From contig CM043796.1 of NCBI GenBank assembly GCA_023974075.1, positions 21,878,927 to 21,942,926 on the forward strand: 64,000 bases of DNA. The letters are read 5' to 3'. This document shows, one piece after another, positions 58,420 through 64,000 of this stretch. The position numbers and the translations under genes are program-made. The stretch's first letter is position 1. Every line of letters starts with the position of its first letter. The stretch is from Chaenocephalus aceratus. Taxonomy: Eukaryota; Chordata; Actinopteri; Perciformes; Channichthyidae. Below the pieces are notes generated by a model, which ran no database searches, was not told the DNA's origin, and saw only the letters and a list, made by a program, of their open reading frames with translations.

Positions 58420-58893
58420 CTATCGCTCGAAGTGGAGTCGAAACAGATGAGTTTTCAGTCTGCGCCGGAAGATGTGCAGGCTTTCTGCTGTCCTGATGTC
58501 AATGGGGAGCTCATTCCACCATTTTGGAGCCAGGATAGCAAACCCACGTGTTTTTGCTTTTGGGAACTTGGGTCCCCCTCGCAGCGAGGGTGCAGCGAGT
58601 CGTTTGGCTGATGCAGAGCGAAGTGCACATGCTGGGGTGTACAGTTTAACCATGTCCTGGATGTAGGAAGGGCCAGATCCATTCGCAGCATGGTATGCAA
58701 GTACCATTGTTTTGAAGTGGATTCTAGAAATTACTGGAAGCCAGTGAAGGGAGCGGAGGAGCGCCGTGGTGTGGGAAAATGTTGGAAAGTTAAAGACCAG
58801 ACGAGCCACTGCATTCTGGATGAGCTGCAGAGGTCGGATGGCACATGCAGGTAGACCAGCCAGGAGGGAGCTGCAGTAGTCTAGGCATGAGAT
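58420..58893 (-). pseudogene. L2 ORF2, C-terminal part
   Basis: About 158 codons with the hallmark L2 C-terminus: LDYCSSLLAGLPA, RLVFNFPTFSHTTALLRSLH, HWLPVISRIHFKT, and the closing WWNELPIDIRTA and FRRRLKTHLF. Its frame joins the RT part across the inserted transposon at the LDYC motif. The role of this part in LINEs is not settled; it follows RT and probably binds RNA. Confidence 0.88.
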
Positions 58894-60910
58894 CATAGCT
58901 GCGGGAAGTCATTTTGCTCAGGGGGTGTTGCCAAAAGTGGGGAGGGAGCCACTTAAAAAAAAAAGAAAGGCGGTGCCGGGCCCGGCTGTCAGCGATACGA
59001 GTTGCATAAATTGTTTGTTAAAGGCGAGACATGGCAGGCAAAAACATCGTTTTTCATGCACTGGTCAATTTTGAGATGTTGTGCTATTTTGATTCCATAA
59101 CATGTTTTCTTTCAGGCAGGAAGGAAAACGTACAAAATACACATTTAAGTGTTCATTTGACTATAGTTTGTCTATTTGCATCTGTATATATCTCCTAAAT
59201 GCACCAACAGTTAGCATTCTAACGTAACATAAAGTACCGCGACCGCTGTTTGCACAATGTCATCGTTGGAAAAGCTCCGTCTCTCCTGCACAATCTCATC
59301 GGATCCAAATATAGTAATTTCCTTTGTATCAGCAACCAATCGTGAAAGCACAAAAGGGTCTTAAACCAAGAAACGAAATCTCATTGGCTGGTGTCAATTT
59401 CTGACAACGTGATTCGTTCAGATGCGTCACTTGGTGTGCTAAAACACTTCCTGGTTAGCTTTCCGCTAGAAATTTAAATCTCAAAATGGCAAAAGAACGG
59501 CGAAAAAACGTTCAGAGAGAAGACAACAACAATTGTCACTTGCACGAAGCAAGGTTATACAAAAAACAAATGACCCTGAACATGAAATACCTTCACGGAG
59601 TGCGTCGAGGCGCAAGCTGTCATCCAAAGAACAGGAGGGTTTAGCTAGCGCCTCACTGCAATCTTTAAAGGTCATTTTCTCAAAATGAGTTTTTTCTCCT
59701 ACTCTGAGTCTGACATTTCCACTTCAGTAGCACGTACATACACCAAACCTTCCAGTTATATTCCTATCAATATTATGAAGGCCTTTACAGAAGGGTTTGT
59801 TCATATATCATTCATAGCCTGAATTATATAAGATTTTATACCTAGAAACATGGCGAAAATTGATATTTTAGGGCTGTTGACAGTATTTTCTGATTTATGG
59901 AGTGATAAAACGAGATATCCAAAATCCCTTCTGTAAAAGCCTTAGATGCTAATATGACTACAAAATTAAATGAGAATTTTGAACCTGGCTTTATCCAAAG
60001 TTCAGATTTCGGTTCCTGAAATGTGTTAAAATATGCGCAAATGTAATGAGATAATGGGTAATTTGCATATTCAGAAAACTTGTAATATAAGAAACAATTG
60101 CCTTATTGTAGGTAATTAACTGGAGAAATTACCCTATTCACCTGGGGTGTCTCGCCTTAACTAGGCTTAATAAACCATTATAGACCTACATCACTTAGCA
60201 ACAGCTGCACATGCATGCCCACATGCTAACTATGGGTCTTACAAACCTACATAACATTACAAATAGTCAGAAAATATTATTTACAATATTAATAAAACTA
60301 TGAATTCAATTTTAACTGATTGACAAGGTAAAACACTGCACAGCCGCAGCAGCATTAAAGGAAACATATCGTCTTACCTTGTGTTGGGGCTTCACAAAAC
60401 TCCAAATGTAGCCTGGGGTGGCACTAATGAAGACCCTCATTAGAGCAGATACATCCACATTGTCCAAAATGTTACTATGGACATGCATTAAAGTCAGATG
60501 TGTCAGTCTCTTCTGTGTCATATTACTCTAGTTGTAGAGGTGGTGGGCTGAGAAGTAGCTCGTGGTCCACTCTTTTTTGATTTGGAGAAAAAAATCCAAA
60601 ATCCTTTTTTGCGCCATTCTAGAAAGTTGTCACTCTGCAGTGTGTGTGTCGCGTCAATTACGTCACTCTCCCACGACCTACGACCTAGATGACTCGGATT
60701 TTATTTAAATTCAAGCCACCTGATATACAAATATATACTATGACTATTATATGCTACTGTATACAGCTAATTTTATTTGAAGTAAAATCATAACTATTTT
60801 ATGTAGTTTAATCATTTTTATTTAGGTGGTAACTCAGTTTTTCAAATGTACACCACTCGCCAACAGGGGGTGCTGCAGCACCCCCAGCACCCCTACTTCC
60901 CACGGCTATG
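58894..60910. mobile_element. hAT-type transposon remnant inside L2
   Basis: The ends catagctgcgggaagt and the inverse of catagccgtgggaagt match at 14 of 16 bases. The flanks catgagat (58886-58893) and cgtgagat (60911-60918) match at seven of eight bases. The 8-bp duplication and a dimerisation-like fragment inside (60312-60521) point to hAT. It lacks most of a transposase. Confidence 0.82.
60312..60521 (-). pseudogene. hAT transposase C-terminal fragment
   Basis: About 70 codons containing TQKRLTHLTLMHVHSNILDN, then a VSALMRVFIS stretch. This pattern resembles the extreme C-terminus of hAT-like transposases and their domesticated relatives, where the dimerisation domain ends. The rest of the transposase is missing from the element, so it cannot act alone. 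Confidence 0.55.
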
Positions 60911-62501
60911 CGTGAGATGACGAGAGCCTGGACCAGAACCTGCGTTGCTTTCTGGGACAGCTGGGGACGTATCCTCCTGATGTTGTAAAGTGTGTATCTG
61001 CAGCAGCGGGTTGTAGCAGCGATGTTTGCAGTGAAGGACAGTTTGTTACCTAGGATCACACCCAGATTCCTTGCAGTCTGAGTCGGGGAAACAACACAGG
61101 TGCCAATGTTCATTGTTAGGTCAAGAGTGGGGCAATCTTTTCCCGGAAGGAAAAGCAGTTCAGTCTTGAGCTTGAGGTGATGAGCAGACATCCACTGAGA
61201 GATGTCAGCTAGACAAGCAGAGATGCGTGCGACGACCTGGGTCTCTGAGCGGGGAAAGGACAGAATTAGTTGGGTATCATCAGTGTAGCAGTGGTATGAA
61301 AAACTATGCGGGCTAATGACTGATCCAAGCGAGTTTGTGTACAGGGAGAAGAGGAGGGGACCAAGAACAGAGCCCTGAGGGACCCCTGTAGTTAATTGAC
61401 ATGGGTCGGACTCGGACCCTCTCCAAATTACCCTGTAGGTACGGTCTTTGAGGTATGAGGTGAGGAGGGAAAGTGCAGTGCCTGAAAGTTTTTGGAGAGT
61501 GCGAAGGAGGATCTGATGGTTCACCGTGTGGAATGCAGCAGACATGTCCAAAAGGATGATGACAGAGGAGAGGGAGGCTGCTTTAGCAGTGTGCAGTTCC
61601 TCAGAGACGGCAAGGAGAGCAGTTTCTGTGGAGTGACCTGCCTTGAAACCAGACTGGTGCGGATCCAGAAGGTTGTTCTGATGGAGATAACAGGAGAGTT
61701 GTTTAAAGACAGCGCGTTCAAGTGTTTTAGACAGGAACAGGAGGAGAGAGACAGGCCTGTAGTTTATAACATCAGACGGGTTGAGAGTGGGTTTCTTTAG
61801 GAGAGGGTTTACTCTTGCCTCCTTGAGAGTGTTTGGAAAGTGGCCAGAAGTTAGAGCAGTATTGATGAAATGGGTGAGAAACGGTAGAATATCAGGAGCG
61901 ATAGTCTGAAGGAGGTTTGAAGGGATAGGTCCAGAGGACAGGTGGTAGGACGGGCAGAAGTAATGAGGGTAAGAACCTCACTTGGAGAGAGAGGGGAGAA
62001 GGAGGTGTGCGTGAAGGGAGGGTCTGGTGACCCAGCTGTGAGTAAGGTGAGTCAGAAAAAGAAGAGCGAATATTATCAACCTTTTTTTCAAAGTAGTTAA
62101 AGTCGCTTGACAGAAGGGGCTTTTGGGGGGTCCAAGAGGGTGGAAAAGATGGGAAATAGTTTTTTGGGATTGGAATAGGAAGATTGGATCTTATCTTGAA
62201 AGAAAGTGCTTTTTGCCTGCGAGATCGAAGCAGAGAAAGAGGAGAGGAGAGCCTGATAGGTTAGGAGGTCGTCATGGTGTTTGGATTTCCACCATTTCCG
62301 CTCTGCTGCGCGAAGGATGGTTCTATTAGCACGCAGTGCGTCATTTAGCCAGGGAGCAGGAGGGGACTGACGAGCCTGCCGAGATGTGAGAGGACAGAGA
62401 GAGTCCAGAGAGGATGAGAGAGTAGAGAGGAGAGTTTCTGCAGCAGAGTTTGGAGGCAGGAGTTGGAACGAGTCAGAGGAAGGGAGGGCTGAGAGCACCA
62501 A
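60911..62501 (-). pseudogene. L2 ORF2, linker and reverse transcriptase
   Basis: Reading right to left, the linker between endonuclease and RT comes first (62501-62097, with PPAPWLNDALRANRTILRAA and a KLFPIFSTLL stretch). A frameshift follows near 62000. RT then runs in one frame with VINYRPVSLL, SGFKAGHSTETALL, GVPQGSVLGPLLFSLY and the catalytic CYTDDTQL. The closing ISR joins the C-terminal part beyond the hAT insertion. RT would copy the L2 RNA at its target. The frameshift, the 5' truncation and the 2-kb insertion make it dead. Confidence 0.85.
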
Positions 62502-62587
62502 TGAGGCAAAGGTAGAGGGGGAGAGGGAACGAAGGTTACGGCGGACAGGTGCAGGATGAGAAGAGATTAGTTTGTTATGTATATATT

Positions 62588-62880
62588 AGGGCTGTCAGTC
62601 GATTAAAATATTTAATCGCATGATTGTCCATAGTTAATCGCGATTAATCGCGAATTAATCGCACATTTTTGATCTGTTCTAAATGTACCTTAGAGGAATA
62701 TTTTTCAAGTTTTTAATACTCTTATCAACATATGAGTGGACAAATATGCTCTATGCAAAATGTATTATCATTTGAACAATGACAAATATTCTCATGAATA
62801 TTAAACACAACAACCTCTGAACATTACAAATATTCGCCTCAATTCAACCTGGAACCTCTCTCATTCAATAATACAATACA

Positions 62881-62916
<36 letters not shown>

Positions 62917-63395
62917 TGGATCGTTGGAGCTATGTGCAACTCAAGGCATATGCTCGAACGGGAGCTGCATGGGCGCTGCAATCATGTTGCGCACTATCCG
63001 TGCTGAGTGTGCTGACTTTTCGTACAATGTCCCACTGTCTGCTACCTGCATAAAGTCAAGTGCTCTGCGCAGTTGTCGGCGAAATGTCGCTCCTCTGTTT
63101 TCATTTAAACAGCTCCTTATATCCGTTAGCGCAGCTAGCTAGCACCAGATGCTAACAACAACAATGCACGTAAGGTCTCTCTCTCGCTCGAGCCACACAT
63201 ACACACACCCGATGGCCAGTCGGTGCCTGCCGGTGAGCGTGGAAGTGTGGTCTGCCGCAAGCGGACAGCAGGAGCGGGGCTGTCAGCATCAGCTTGTAGA
63301 TGGTATTTTAAACTTGATGCGCCCGGAAACTACGGGGCGGCCGAGGAAAAAAATACACATGCGTTAATCGCGTTAAAATAATTAGTGGCATTAAT
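62588..63395. mobile_element. hAT-like relic with TTAATCGCG-rich ends
   Basis: It starts agggctgtcagtcgattaaa and ends in a region with gcgttaatcgcgttaaaata, a common fish repeat with mirrored TTAATCGCG words. In the middle, minus-strand frames near 62960-63060 give WDIVRKVSTLSTDSAQHD, resembling a hAT (ZBED-type) transposase core in shifted frames. A (GT)16 run lies at 62883-62914. Exact ends and target duplication could not be fixed. Confidence 0.6.
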
Positions 63396-63944
63396 TTTTT
63401 TTTGCTGCCTAACCTGATTGGCACTATCAACATTTAATTCCACCCTTTCTTATATTGGACAGAGATGTGATAAGCAGGGACATTAATAACATGATTCTGA
63501 ATGAGGGGTCCTTTTTTGAATGGGTACTCTTGCGGTAAAACTCCTTCACCAAGGGAGCATGTGACAGAAATATACAGAGAAAGGTGCAATTACTGCTCGA
63601 CCAAACGGACCAATCAGGTGCCAGTTGGCCCATTGTTCTCATTCCACAGGGAGAGTAATTCAGGGCTGAAAGGGCATTGATTGCACCGCTCCAAAAATCC
63701 AACTCCAAATCCATGAGAATGCTACTCCAGTGAGAATGCAACAGGACTGTGAATGGACTGCTGATAGAGACAGACTGCCCCTCTGAGATCAATGCAAGTG
63801 TTCTGAAAGAGGAACTGAGGTCATTGCTATTTGCTTTCCCAGCCTTTAAAAAACATGCTTGCTTTTCCTCAGTCTCTTGTCTTCCTTTAGTTCCCATCTA
63901 TACAAAAATAAAAGTTTGAATCATACTTTTTTTTCTCTCTTTCA
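63396..63944. other. Gene-free intergenic DNA
   Basis: One minus-strand open frame of 156 codons (63427-63897) has no recognised motif and I do not call it a gene. Confidence 0.5.
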
Positions 63945-64000
63945 GGTTCATATTTATGTTGTGCCTCTACTGCGACATGTTTACATGCTCCAATGTTCAA
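63945..64000. mobile_element. Start of a third copy of the TTAA-flanked miniature, cut by the window edge
   Basis: The phrases caggttcatatttatgttgt, then gcctctactgcgacatgttt, match the left part of the copy at 38110-38527 (from about 38132). The outer ggggccc end is absent here, so the copy is truncated on its left. It continues past the window. Confidence 0.6.

Larger units (their letters stand above)
58206..62570 (-). mobile_element. L2 LINE, 5'-truncated, split by a hAT-type element
   Basis: The 3' end at 58206 has the L2 tail (inverse of taagtcgctttggataaaag and what follows). Coding parts lie at 58420-58893 and 60911-62501, separated by the element at 58894-60910. The element ends near 62570 inside the region between endonuclease and RT, so no endonuclease remains. 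Confidence 0.85.

Noticed and set aside
63427..63897. 156-codon minus-strand open frame
   Set aside because: No recognisable motif, no start or splice support; possibly a chance frame.

Overview
This window is a stretch of a bony-fish (teleost) genome with no host gene that I can recognise. It is a pile-up of transposable elements set in AT-rich intergenic DNA. The teleost assignment rests on the element families seen together: DIRS-type tyrosine-recombinase retroelements, a Gmr1-like Ty3/gypsy element, Rex3-like and L2 LINEs, a P-type transposase remnant, piggyBac, many hAT-type miniatures, and long (CA)n tracts. The species cannot be named from this sequence.

Left block (1-14290): a DIRS-like retroelement on the minus strand fills the block as scattered pieces. 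Its internal complementary region lies at the very left edge, so its left terminal repeat is outside the window. Its recombinase is at 624-1372, its gag at 7985-8344 plus 13221-14113, and its right end at 14290. The gag is split by two nested insertions: a 4-kb LINE (9177-13212, 8-bp target duplication, one stop codon in ORF2) and a hAT-type miniature (8345-9156, perfect 8-bp duplication). Between gag and recombinase lie a 3.8-kb element with about 755-bp inverted arms (1721-5504), LINE scraps, and part of a P-element transposase. No DIRS reverse transcriptase was found here.

Middle (14291-45471): mostly non-coding DNA with several miniature DNA transposons, a very long (CA)n tract, and a second, complete-ended DIRS-like element (26636-31526). 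That element has inverted terminal repeats, TATA boxes, an internal complementary region spanning the predicted circle junction, degraded gag, RT, RNase H and recombinase, and five copies of a repeated module.

Right block (45472-55948): a young, complete Gmr1-like Ty3/gypsy retrotransposon, with integrase upstream of reverse transcriptase. It has a 5-bp target duplication and almost identical LTRs. A complete piggyBac transposon (45938-50265) sits inside its 5' LTR and carries an apparently intact, spliced transposase of 601 residues. The polyprotein has one stop codon, between RT and RNase H.

Far right (55954-64000): a 5'-truncated Rex3-like LINE with a perfect 16-bp target duplication, an L2 LINE split by a hAT-type element, a further hAT-type relic, and the start of a third copy of a TTAA-flanked miniature family. 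These genes form no common pathway. Each serves the transposition of its own element, and the nesting gives their relative order of arrival. I did not find a convincing new cellular system. The most informative objects are the piggyBac-in-LTR nest, the DIRS circle-junction structure with its repeated module, the PHD-finger LINE, and the long-armed inverted-repeat element.
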